Part shown: positions 17,588 through 25,896 of the stretch, piece after piece
Layout of the letters: each line of letters starts with the position of its first letter
How positions within the stretch are numbered: position 1 is the first letter of the stretch
Assembly: GCF_029167365.1 (NCBI RefSeq)
Contig: NZ_JARFNM010000001.1
Location: 1,518,681 to 1,582,680, forward strand
Length of the DNA: 64,000 bases
Source: Amygdalobacter nucleatus
GTDB taxonomy: Bacteria > Bacillota > Clostridia > Saccharofermentanales > Fastidiosipilaceae
Direction of reading: 5' to 3'
Notes under the pieces: model-generated
The model's input: the letters and a program-made list of their open reading frames with translations, nothing else
Told to the model about the DNA's origin: nothing
The model's database searches: none
Position numbers and translations under genes: made by a program

Positions 17588-19852
17588 TTACCAATTGCAA
17601 GTAACCTCTATTACTTCATCGCTTATGCTACCTATGAACAACTTATGGTTGTTTCCATTTTGCCATATAATATTTTGATTAGCACGTTTCAGTGCTTTCC
17701 ATACAATATTTTCTCCACCAGGCAAATCCAAGCTCAACTCCCAATTGGGGTAATTAGGACATAACGCTGGACCTGCTGCATAATTAGCTTGCCATTCGCC
17801 AAGTTCAGCAATATTGCCAGATATATACACAGACTCTCCCCATATAGTATCAACACCCAAAACGTTAAACCTAACCTTTTGCAATTCCTGTATATCCTCT
17901 TTCGACCATACACACTTAAACGCACAATCTCTGTCTTTAATTTGCATAATATGATTATTACAAGTTTCCCAATCAGCCTCTCCATTAGCCCGTTTTTGCA
18001 CAAACTTAAATTCAATTTCAGAATTAACTGGACAATTAAAGGTTGCTCTGAGTTGGGAAGAATTAAAACGCTCTGTGCATACTGCATTCAAGATATCCCA
18101 GTTTCCTAGTTCACCTATATTACCAGTTACAACCGAACTATTATCTACATCTTTTATGTATAAATTAACTGGCACCGTATCAAGTCTTTGGTTTCGGCTA
18201 ACTTTATATAATTTGTATGAATTAGCTGGTATATCTAAGCAAACTTTTCTGTCTCTGGATACGCTAATTCTATCACTAGAGTTCGCAATATTTTCTAATA
18301 CGGTCTTTGCCGGCAAATTGCTTTCAGCAACTAATGGTACTAAAACGCTGCGGCGTCTGTTACTCTTGTTGAAAGCACAAATTATCTCTGCGTCTGTTTC
18401 GCGCTCAATAGTTCTTGAAAAAGCATAAAAGTCCGGTTCTGACCACATCTCATTCTGTTTACCATAACACAAAGCTTTATTTGTTTCTCTATAATAATTA
18501 AGCTTAGCAATAAGCTTATATGTATCTGTGCTGGTATCAAAATAGTCTTTTATAATATTGCCTTGTTCATCACGGCTAACCATTGACCAACGATTCCATA
18601 TATCAGGCATACCATACATTAAAACTCCATTTGCGTTACCACGATTTTGCTCAGTTCCTTGGAAGACCACAGGATTGCCTCGTACTGAAAATAAAAACGC
18701 TAATGCATTTTGCAATTTTACTTTATCTCCACCCGCTTCTGTCAAAAATCTGTTACGGTCATGGTTATCAATAAATGTCACCATTTCATTAGCTGATTTT
18801 CCGTAAAGATAGTCTTGGTCTAAAACAGCTTTTATAGTATCTGAAAAGCTTTGATTATGTGCAAACGAATTAACTATCGCTTGAAACATAGGGAAATCAA
18901 GCATACCTGTTTCACCATTGTCACCTACCCACTTAGATATAAAGTTTACATCCATATCAAAATTTTCGCCAAAAGTAGGAACATTTAACGCTGCCTGTAG
19001 CTCATGTATATCAGAAGGTCTCATACATTTTGCTGCATCAACCCTTGCATAATCGGCATGCAAATAATCAAACCAATATTTATTGGCATCTATAACTGCT
19101 TGTTTTACATCTGATAAGTCAAAATTCAAATCGTCAAGTTCACCAAGGTCGTGATTTTCAAGCATCTTTGTACTTTCCTCTGTATGCGGATGCTCATGTG
19201 CCCAATCAATTTGTCCTAGATTATGATACCAATCAATTCTATTAAATGGCGCAGCTGGTTGTAATTGTGTTCCAGGTTTATAATTTGTCGCATTTGAATA
19301 ATGAGCATCTGCACCAATCCCTTTGATATAGTCACCTATGTGGTTAGGAACTACATCAATAATCACTTTCAATCCATGTGCATGACACTCTTCCACAAGT
19401 CTTTTCAAAATAGATTTGCTAACTTCTGGATTTTCTGCTCCAAAATAACGATTTGCTCTATAGGCATCATAAATATGATAGCCATGATAAGCCGTTGGTC
19501 CCTGCGCACCATTTTCATCTGGTACACTCCACAATTGAACATCCATAATAGGCGAAATCCAAATTGCTGTATATCCCATACCCTTTATGTAAGGTATCTT
19601 TTCGATAATGCCCTGCCAATCGCCACCTTTCATATAACGCATATCGTCTTCACTGTTTTCTTGATAACGCAGAGCCTCACCTTGAGCATTATTCGATGGA
19701 TCACCATCATAAAAACGATCCGTCATAATCTGATAAATTCGTTCACCCTGTAAACTATCATGGCTCGCATCAACATGTATAGATGTCAAATCAACAATCA
19801 AGAATGACAATATCAACATGGTAGCGAATAAAAATTTCTTGATACGTTTCAT
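17588..19852 (-). CDS. secreted GH13 alpha-amylase with two C-terminal CBM20 domains
   Basis: Extracellular starch-degrading enzyme, 754 residues from the ATG at 19850-19852. A signal peptide (KRIKKFLFATMLILSFLIVDL, cut near residue 30) precedes a GH13 barrel with DVVPNH (region I), DYARVDAAKC (nucleophile Asp), FGENFD (acid Glu) and FIDNHDRNRF (third Asp). Two CBM20-like starch-binding domains follow, each with a GN(I)xELGxW motif (about residues 585-680 and 685-754). The overall fold resembles CGTase-like GH13 enzymes, so cyclodextrin or maltogenic activity is possible. The start lies four bases after the neopullulanase stop, so it is translated from the mal operon. Confidence 0.88.
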   Translation of the reverse strand: MKRIKKFLFATMLILSFLIVDLTSIHVDASHDSLQGERIYQIMTDRFYDGDPSNNAQGEALRYQENSEDDMRYMKGGDWQGIIEKIPYIKGMGYTAIWISPIMDVQLWSVPDENGAQGPTAYHGYHIYDAYRANRYFGAENPEVSKSILKRLVEECHAHGLKVIIDVVPNHIGDYIKGIGADAHYSNATNYKPGTQLQPAAPFNRIDWYHNLGQIDWAHEHPHTEESTKMLENHDLGELDDLNFDLSDVKQAVIDANKYWFDYLHADYARVDAAKCMRPSDIHELQAALNVPTFGENFDMDVNFISKWVGDNGETGMLDFPMFQAIVNSFAHNQSFSDTIKAVLDQDYLYGKSANEMVTFIDNHDRNRFLTEAGGDKVKLQNALAFLFSVRGNPVVFQGTEQNRGNANGVLMYGMPDIWNRWSMVSRDEQGNIIKDYFDTSTDTYKLIAKLNYYRETNKALCYGKQNEMWSEPDFYAFSRTIERETDAEIICAFNKSNRRRSVLVPLVAESNLPAKTVLENIANSSDRISVSRDRKVCLDIPANSYKLYKVSRNQRLDTVPVNLYIKDVDNSSVVTGNIGELGNWDILNAVCTERFNSSQLRATFNCPVNSEIEFKFVQKRANGEADWETCNNHIMQIKDRDCAFKCVWSKEDIQELQKVRFNVLGVDTIWGESVYISGNIAELGEWQANYAAGPALCPNYPNWELSLDLPGGENIVWKALKRANQNIIWQNGNNHKLFIGSISDEVIEVTCNW

Positions 19853-19856
19853 ATCA

Positions 19857-21590
19857 CTATTCTTCAACCTCCCAAACAGCATAACCATATGCTGTCATCT
19901 TGCGTGTTGACGCATCATAGCCATAGCTTAAAGTTGGTTTAGTTTCTGGCAATCTCATAAACGCGTCACTTTCTTGCTCTGATGCATTAAGTGCAACAAC
20001 CACGCTCCATTTTCCTAATTCACGCGCAAAAACGAACTTGCCCTTGTCATCGTAATCAAGCACACGCAATCTACCATCAATTAAGCAAGCATTACGCTTA
20101 CGCAAGCTTATCAACTGACGGAATAGTTCACGCTCATCGCTAACTGCTTGTTGCCACGGCATAGCACCCCGCCACGTATACTCAGTTTCGCCCTGCATCC
20201 CAAGTTCATCGCCATAGAACACACACGGCGCACCTATAGATGTAAATAAGCAAATTTCAGCTAAGTAAAAACGTTCAGGGCATAGGCATAAGCTTCTAAA
20301 GCGGCTAACATCATGGCTGTCCAGCAAATTCAATTGTCCTTGCACCATTGGAAAAGGATAACGCCAATTCATGCTTATCAGACGACTATTAAACTCACTG
20401 CCATTTATCTTCCCACTTGCCAAAAAGTCTCGGCAATTTTTGCGAAAATCATAATTCATAGTCGAATCAAACATATCACCCTGCAGCCAGCGTTCGGCAC
20501 TTTCCCAAATTTCAGCAATCAACACACTATCTGGCTTTGTTCGCTTAGCCACTTTGCGAAACTCACGCCAAAAATCCTTATCCACTTCATTGGCAACATC
20601 TAAACGCCAGCCATCAACATCAAATTCTTCCAACCAATAACGACAAACATCTAAAAAATAAGCTCGCACTTCTGGATTAGAACTATTTAATTTAGGCATT
20701 TTGGGTTCATAAGCAAAACACGAATAACTTGGTTTTTCTCCATTCTCTGGGCGAACGACTGGAAACTCCAATTTATAGAACCAATCTTTATACCGTGACT
20801 TCTCACCATTTTTAACGACATCATCAAAGGCAAAGAAGTACCAACTACAATGATTAAAGACGCCGTCTATTATCACATGCATGCCAAGCGCATGTGCCGC
20901 TTGTACTAGCTCTCTAAAATCGCTATCTGTCCCCAAATTAGGCGATACATGATAGTAATCAAGCAAGTCATAGCGGTGATACTCAGCTGCTGTAAAAATA
21001 GGGTTCAAATATAAGCAATTAAAGCCTAAATTAGCAATATAATCCAGATTGGCAATTATCCCTCGCAGCGTTCCACCCAAACGCGTATGCAAAGTTTGCC
21101 CGCTTTTCTCGTCAAGCAGCGTTTCTGACTGACCACTTATTTCCCGTTTAGCACTAGCGAAACTATCTGGAAAAATATTGTAGACAACAGCTTCCTTGAG
21201 CCAGCGAGGTACATCGCTAAGCTCCTCTCTCCGAATAAAGGGATACTGATAATACTCGCTACGTTCACTTGGCAAATATGTAGCTAAAATACCTGCATAT
21301 AAATATAACTTTTCATCGCTAGCTTCCAGTTCAAAGTAATAGCAGATACGGTCTAATTCGCTCCTAATAGTTACTTCATAATAATCAAATCTTTCATCAC
21401 TAGCTACCTTTTCCATGCCCTTTGCACGAAATTTCACTTGAGGCAACGGGTCTACCCGATCGCCATAGTATAAAGTACATTTGCATAAATCTTGCTTAGC
21501 TGTTTGCAAACGAATGGTTAAGCAATACTCAGCCGGAGCATAAGCAAATTGCGATAATGGCTGATGATATACAGCCTGTCTATTGATCAT
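19857..21590 (-). CDS. intracellular neopullulanase / maltogenic amylase-type GH13
   Basis: Cytosolic enzyme (no signal peptide) that hydrolyses imported maltodextrins, cyclodextrins or pullulan fragments. An N-terminal ~125-residue CBM34-like domain precedes the GH13 barrel with GVFNHC (region I), DGWRLDVANEV (nucleophile Asp), EIWE (acid Glu) and LLDSHDVSRF (third Asp). MPKLN and the DxFASAK stretch fit the GH13_20 neopullulanase group. It lies 30 bases after malG in the same operon and upstream of the secreted amylase. Confidence 0.88.
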   Translation of the reverse strand: MINRQAVYHQPLSQFAYAPAEYCLTIRLQTAKQDLCKCTLYYGDRVDPLPQVKFRAKGMEKVASDERFDYYEVTIRSELDRICYYFELEASDEKLYLYAGILATYLPSERSEYYQYPFIRREELSDVPRWLKEAVVYNIFPDSFASAKREISGQSETLLDEKSGQTLHTRLGGTLRGIIANLDYIANLGFNCLYLNPIFTAAEYHRYDLLDYYHVSPNLGTDSDFRELVQAAHALGMHVIIDGVFNHCSWYFFAFDDVVKNGEKSRYKDWFYKLEFPVVRPENGEKPSYSCFAYEPKMPKLNSSNPEVRAYFLDVCRYWLEEFDVDGWRLDVANEVDKDFWREFRKVAKRTKPDSVLIAEIWESAERWLQGDMFDSTMNYDFRKNCRDFLASGKINGSEFNSRLISMNWRYPFPMVQGQLNLLDSHDVSRFRSLCLCPERFYLAEICLFTSIGAPCVFYGDELGMQGETEYTWRGAMPWQQAVSDERELFRQLISLRKRNACLIDGRLRVLDYDDKGKFVFARELGKWSVVVALNASEQESDAFMRLPETKPTLSYGYDASTRKMTAYGYAVWEVEE

Positions 21591-21620
21591 TTTTGTTTAT
21601 TCCTTTCAATCCAACTTTAT

Positions 21621-22457
21621 TCAGCCCTTAACACCGCCACTGGCTAAGCCAGATACAACATGTTTCTGAATATAAAAGAAAACAAATAATACAGGTATTG
21701 AAGTTAAAATTGCGGCTGCTGCAAACAAAGGCCAGTTTCTAGAATAATCTGTCGCCTGCAAGGAAAACAAACCAAGGGCCAAAGTATAATTAGTTTCTCC
21801 GGTGATAAATACTGTCGCAAAAATATATTCATTCCAAGCTGTAATGAACACCAAAACTGCTGTAACAATGATATTTGGCATAGCTAAAGGCATGATGATT
21901 TTCTTAATCAATTGCAAATCATTAGCGCCATCAATACGTGCCGCTTCCTCCATATCAACCGATATACTATCGAAATAGCCTTTCATGCTCCAGAAAGCAA
22001 AAATTGCAATCGTGCCGCTATAAATCATGACCAAGCCACCTAGTGTATTTATAAGATGTAAAATTTTCATCATACGATAGATAGCAAACATCGAAAGAAT
22101 TGTTGGAAAAGCATTCAACAGTAAAAGCAAATTCCCCAAGCGTTCTTTGCCGCTAAATTTATAGCGCGAAAAAGAATAGGCCGCCGGAATTGTAATGCCT
22201 AAGGTAAGCACAACTGTCAATAAACTTAAAATAACGGAATTTTTCAACCAGGCTAAAAACGGCTTATCGCGAACAATAGCAAGATAGTTAGCTAAAGTAA
22301 GTTGTTTAGGAAATAAGCTTAATTCACTAGAGAACAAACTATTCGAGCCATTTACAGATACGGAAAACGCATAAATAATCGGTATCAGAGTTATAATGCA
22401 CAATATTATTAAAAACGCATTGACCAAAGCTAGCTTTAAGTGACGATACTTAAACAT
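21621..22457 (-). CDS. malG: maltodextrin ABC transporter permease MalG-like
   Basis: Inner-membrane importer subunit of 278 residues with six helices. The ATPase-docking EAA loop is EEAARIDGANDLQLIKKIIMPLAMPN near residue 170, and the C-terminus ends with the usual GGVKG. Its ATG follows the malF stop with no gap (22457/22458). The substrate is inferred from neighbouring amylases and the binding protein. Confidence 0.9.
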   Translation of the reverse strand: MFKYRHLKLALVNAFLIILCIITLIPIIYAFSVSVNGSNSLFSSELSLFPKQLTLANYLAIVRDKPFLAWLKNSVILSLLTVVLTLGITIPAAYSFSRYKFSGKERLGNLLLLLNAFPTILSMFAIYRMMKILHLINTLGGLVMIYSGTIAIFAFWSMKGYFDSISVDMEEAARIDGANDLQLIKKIIMPLAMPNIIVTAVLVFITAWNEYIFATVFITGETNYTLALGLFSLQATDYSRNWPLFAAAAILTSIPVLFVFFYIQKHVVSGLASGGVKG

Positions 22458-23354
22458 TTATGCCACCTCTTTCTCTTTAGTTGTGCTTTTTTGCATAGCG
22501 AAATACAAAATAATAATCAGCAAGGAAACTAAGCCGGTAATAGCAGCTGAGAAGCCGTAGTTACTTGTTATAAACGCCTTATCATAAACGTAGGTAATTA
22601 TCGTATTTATATCCGCACCTGTCTTAGAACCAGTTTGCATCGTCATCAAATAAACAATATCAAATTGCTTAAAATTGGTGAATGCAGTCATGATGATGAC
22701 GGGCGATAAAATAGGCAAAATTACAGGGGCAGTAATTGAAAAATGCATTTTCCAGAAACTAGCTCCATCAATTTTTGCCCCCTCGTATATACTCTTATCA
22801 ACACTCTGAATAGCCGCATCAATCATCGTAAACATATAAGGCAAACCTAGCCATAAGTTGACAACTAGGCAACTCACAAACGCATTCATGTTAGTTGACA
22901 GAAAGTTAATTGGCGCAAATCCCAGTGCTTTAACAAGCTGATTTAAGAAGCCAAACTCTGTGTTAAACATACCCATCCGCCAAAGCAAAATGGAAACGTA
23001 ACCTGGCATAGCCCAAGGGAAAATCAATAACGTTTTGTAGACGCGTTTCAATCTTAATCCCTGTGCATTCAAGGCTAATGCAATCATAAAGCCAATAAAC
23101 AACATCAAAAATACATTTAGTGCTGTCCATAGTAACGTTCGTAGAACCGCTGGCGCAAAGCCGGAATCTAACTTAAATAATGCCTTTGCGTAGTTGGCCA
23201 CACCTACAAAATGAAAATTTTGCCAATGGTACACACTCATATTCGTAAAAGAAATATAAATCGTGTAAGCGAGCGGAAAAACAACTAGCAATAAAATAAA
23301 AATGAGAAATGGTAACTGATGCAACCAAGGTTTTAACTTATTCACTCTATGCAT
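22458..23354 (-). CDS. malF: maltodextrin ABC transporter permease MalF-like
   Basis: Six-helix permease of 298 residues; the EAA loop is YEGAKIDGASFWKMHFSITAPVI near residue 205. I use the ATG at 23352-23354: the in-frame GTG four codons earlier lies inside the GGTGGAGG ribosome site. It lacks the long extra periplasmic loop of enteric MalF, as usual in Gram-positive bacteria. Confidence 0.9.
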   Translation of the reverse strand: MHRVNKLKPWLHQLPFLIFILLLVVFPLAYTIYISFTNMSVYHWQNFHFVGVANYAKALFKLDSGFAPAVLRTLLWTALNVFLMLFIGFMIALALNAQGLRLKRVYKTLLIFPWAMPGYVSILLWRMGMFNTEFGFLNQLVKALGFAPINFLSTNMNAFVSCLVVNLWLGLPYMFTMIDAAIQSVDKSIYEGAKIDGASFWKMHFSITAPVILPILSPVIIMTAFTNFKQFDIVYLMTMQTGSKTGADINTIITYVYDKAFITSNYGFSAAITGLVSLLIIILYFAMQKSTTKEKEVA

Positions 23355-23376
23355 ATCGCCCTCCACCTATGCATAA

Positions 23377-23411
23377 AGCCGACAAGTACAAAGGGGTAAT
23401 ACTTGCCGGCT
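23377..23411. other. hairpin between malE and malF
   Basis: A 12-bp stem with one G-U pair (23377-23388 with 23400-23411) and an 11-base loop fills the malE-malF gap. There is no T run after it on the minus strand, so it probably protects the malE transcript end and lets less transcript into malF, as in other binding-protein operons. Confidence 0.6.
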
Positions 23412-23420
23412 AAGTAGCTA

Positions 23421-24713
23421 TTACTTCATACTTTCAATTTGTTCAATTGCTTGTTTCTGATATTTAGCACAAGCTTCCTTAACATCTTTACCGTTTTTAT
23501 TAACTTCTGCTAATAATCCGTCTGTTGCTCCCCACATGACATCCATTTCAGGAATATTGGGCATTGGCACAAGTGTTTTAGCCATCTCTTGCAAGATGGA
23601 AATCATTTCATTCTTGCTGACCTCAGCATCTTTGTACGCCAAATTATTAGCTGGTGCACAATTAGCAACTTTTGCCAACTCAATACCTACTTCAGGGTTA
23701 ATTGCTGCTAACAAAACTTCTTTGACAGCATCCTTTTTATTGTCTGCAGCTTGCTTAATGACTTGCAAGCCTTGCACACCAGAAAATGGCTTTAACGGCT
23801 CACCGTTAGGCAAAGTAGGCATAGGCGCAATACCATAATTTAATTTAGCTGCTTTCAAACCAGGAATAAGCCATGGCCCACCAATAATACTTGCTGATTT
23901 ACCTTCAGTAAATAAAGTAGTAACTGTGTTATATTCACCATCAGCTGGCATGTACTGAACAAATTGCTTATGGTATTCCAAAGCTTTCTGTGTTTCTGGT
24001 AAATCCAAGCCTGGTTTCTTATCAGTGTTAATCATATATCCGCCAAAGCCATGCAACCAAGGTGCAATACAATAAGACGTAGAATGTTGTTCGACAAGCA
24101 CATATTTATTATCTTTTGTTTCAGCCTTAGCCTTTGCCAACAGCTCATCTGTTGTCTTGGGTGCTTCTTGCATTAAATCTTTGTTGTAAATAAACAACAG
24201 TGATTCAAAGTATAATGGCAACTGATATTTTTCATTCTTATAAGTACCAGCTTGCAAAGTCATAGGAATTAAATCTTTCAAGTCATCATCACTCAAAAGT
24301 TTGTTCACTGGTTCAATAATCCCCATCTCGGCAAACACACCGACTTTATCATGTGCCCACAAAAACATATCTGGAGCAGTCTTGGGATCATCGCTGACTA
24401 ATTTCAATGATTCAGATAAATTTTCCTTGCGTTCCATCTTCACTGTTGCATTCTTCAATAAAGAATTGAGCTTCTTTTCCAAAGCATCGGCAATTGTTGC
24501 ATCAGCTGAATGCCAAACTGTAATGGTCGTCTTTTCTCCAGAAGTAGATTTCTCACCCGATTTTGTTGCCTCTGCTTCAGTTTTTGCTGTACTTTCTGCT
24601 GTTTTTGAGGTAGCACTATCAGTTTTTTCAGTTTTATCCACTTGTTTTGTACAAGCAGTTAAGCTTCCAACTGCTAGAGCTGTTACCATAAATAGACTAA
24701 GAAGTTTTTTCAT
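23421..24713 (-). CDS. malE: maltodextrin-binding lipoprotein MalE-like
   Basis: Extracytoplasmic solute-binding protein of 430 residues. The lipoprotein signal peptide ends LAVGSLTAC (lipid-modified Cys about residue 21), followed by a Lys/Thr/Glu-rich linker to about residue 60 and then TITVWHSA, the start of the binding fold. FSGVQGLQVIK and DVMWGATDGLLAEV fit the maltose/maltodextrin cluster. It is the first gene of the operon malEFG-neopullulanase-amylase and has a LacI-type operator in its leader. Confidence 0.88.
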   Translation of the reverse strand: MKKLLSLFMVTALAVGSLTACTKQVDKTEKTDSATSKTAESTAKTEAEATKSGEKSTSGEKTTITVWHSADATIADALEKKLNSLLKNATVKMERKENLSESLKLVSDDPKTAPDMFLWAHDKVGVFAEMGIIEPVNKLLSDDDLKDLIPMTLQAGTYKNEKYQLPLYFESLLFIYNKDLMQEAPKTTDELLAKAKAETKDNKYVLVEQHSTSYCIAPWLHGFGGYMINTDKKPGLDLPETQKALEYHKQFVQYMPADGEYNTVTTLFTEGKSASIIGGPWLIPGLKAAKLNYGIAPMPTLPNGEPLKPFSGVQGLQVIKQAADNKKDAVKEVLLAAINPEVGIELAKVANCAPANNLAYKDAEVSKNEMISILQEMAKTLVPMPNIPEMDVMWGATDGLLAEVNKNGKDVKEACAKYQKQAIEQIESMK

Positions 24714-24744
24714 ACTCCACCTCTTTCAATTTGGCAAGTTTAAG

Positions 24745-24754
24745 AAAACGTTTT
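24745..24754. promoter_or_regulatory. LacI-family operator in the malE leader
   Basis: AAAACGTTTT is a perfect 10-base palindrome with the central CG of LacI/GalR-family operators. It lies about 40 bases downstream of the predicted malE -10 box and 32 bases before the malE start, fitting repression by the neighbouring LacI-type regulator (or CcpA). Confidence 0.65.
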
Positions 24755-24792
24755 ACTTTTTAAACTCATGCCATATAATTGTTGTTATACTG

Positions 24793-24821
24793 ATACTAGG
24801 AAATAAACCACTTTTAATCAA
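24793..24821 (-). promoter_or_regulatory. predicted promoter of the malE operon
   Basis: Minus-strand TTGATT (24816-24821) and TAGTAT (24793-24798) are 17 bases apart. Each box has four matches or more to consensus. Confidence 0.45.
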
Positions 24822-24844
24822 GGGCACATTCTGCACAATTTGAG

Positions 24845-24854
24845 AAAGCGTTTT
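24845..24854. promoter_or_regulatory. LacI-family operator just upstream of the regulator gene
   Basis: AAAGCGTTTT, one base off the palindrome at 24745, lies 23 bases before the regulator's ATG. Together the two sites can give autoregulation and joint control of the divergent operon. Confidence 0.6.
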
Positions 24855-24876
24855 ACTTAAAAGAGGATCTTAAAAT

Positions 24877-25875
24877 ATGACGATAAAAGATATAGCTAAA
24901 TTAGCTGGTGTATCAATTTCAACTGTTAGTAAAGTTATAAACAACAAATTGTATGTTTCGCCTGATACTAGGAAACACGTGCAAACAATTATCGAACGCT
25001 ATAATTACCAAGCCAACAGCACTGCTCAAAATCTCGCCCAACGCAAGACTTTACGTATCGCATATCTCGATAAATTTATCCGCAACATACCTTTCGAAAA
25101 TCCGCATATGTTCAATATTATGCTTGGTGCAGAAGCCAAATTACAAAATAAAGGCTATCAACTATCGCTCATAAATCTAGCGGGTGGTCAAACAATTAAG
25201 CAATTATTAGCTAATTTGTTGGCTGCTAGACAATTTGACGGAATCTTGATTAACAGCGCTTGTGTGGACTCAAAATTAGAAAAATGCATACTTAGTTACG
25301 ATTTACCCACAGTTTGTATTGGCAAAATAGAATTTGACAGTATGCTTTCTTGGATTGACACCAATCATCGGCACAGTTCCGCCATGGCTGTTAATTATTT
25401 GAAGCAAAAAGGCTATCATTCTCTTTTATTTATGGGTGGTATGCTCGGTGAAAAAATAAGTGATGAACGTGTCCAAGGTTATAAGCAAGCATTGTTACAA
25501 TACCCCAACGATGATAGCAAAAATCAAATAATATACAATCGACCTGACGTTAGCAGCATTTACACCGCAACTAGGCAACTGTTAAGCCTAAAAAAAGCTA
25601 ATGCCATCATCTGCAACAACAGTCTAATTGCTTTCAGCGTAATTCAATGCATAAATGACTTGCAATTAAAGATGCCCGACGATATAGCTGTTCTGACATT
25701 TGATGATTATCCATATTCCCAACTAATCGTGCCATCGCCCAGCGTAATTGAAATTGATCTGTATGATTTAGGCAAACAAGCTGCCTCCATCCTACTACAC
25801 AAAATCAAAAATCCTGCTCTTATTTTGCAAACTTACACCACGCTACCAGCTATCTTGGAGCGTGGTACAACTTAA
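24877..25875 (+). CDS. malR: LacI-family regulator of the maltodextrin operon
   Basis: DNA-binding repressor of 332 residues. The N-terminal helix-turn-helix is IKDIAKLAGVSISTVSKVIN (residues 3-22) followed by the hinge and a sugar-binding periplasmic-binding-like core with LTFDDYPYSQLIVPSPSVIEID near the end. It is divergent from malE, with a LacI-type palindrome before each gene, so maltodextrin or maltose is the likely inducer. AGAGG precedes the ATG. The symbol is by context. Confidence 0.85.
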   Translation: MTIKDIAKLAGVSISTVSKVINNKLYVSPDTRKHVQTIIERYNYQANSTAQNLAQRKTLRIAYLDKFIRNIPFENPHMFNIMLGAEAKLQNKGYQLSLINLAGGQTIKQLLANLLAARQFDGILINSACVDSKLEKCILSYDLPTVCIGKIEFDSMLSWIDTNHRHSSAMAVNYLKQKGYHSLLFMGGMLGEKISDERVQGYKQALLQYPNDDSKNQIIYNRPDVSSIYTATRQLLSLKKANAIICNNSLIAFSVIQCINDLQLKMPDDIAVLTFDDYPYSQLIVPSPSVIEIDLYDLGKQAASILLHKIKNPALILQTYTTLPAILERGTT

Positions 25876-25896
25876 TTGCCCCGCTCAAAATTATAT

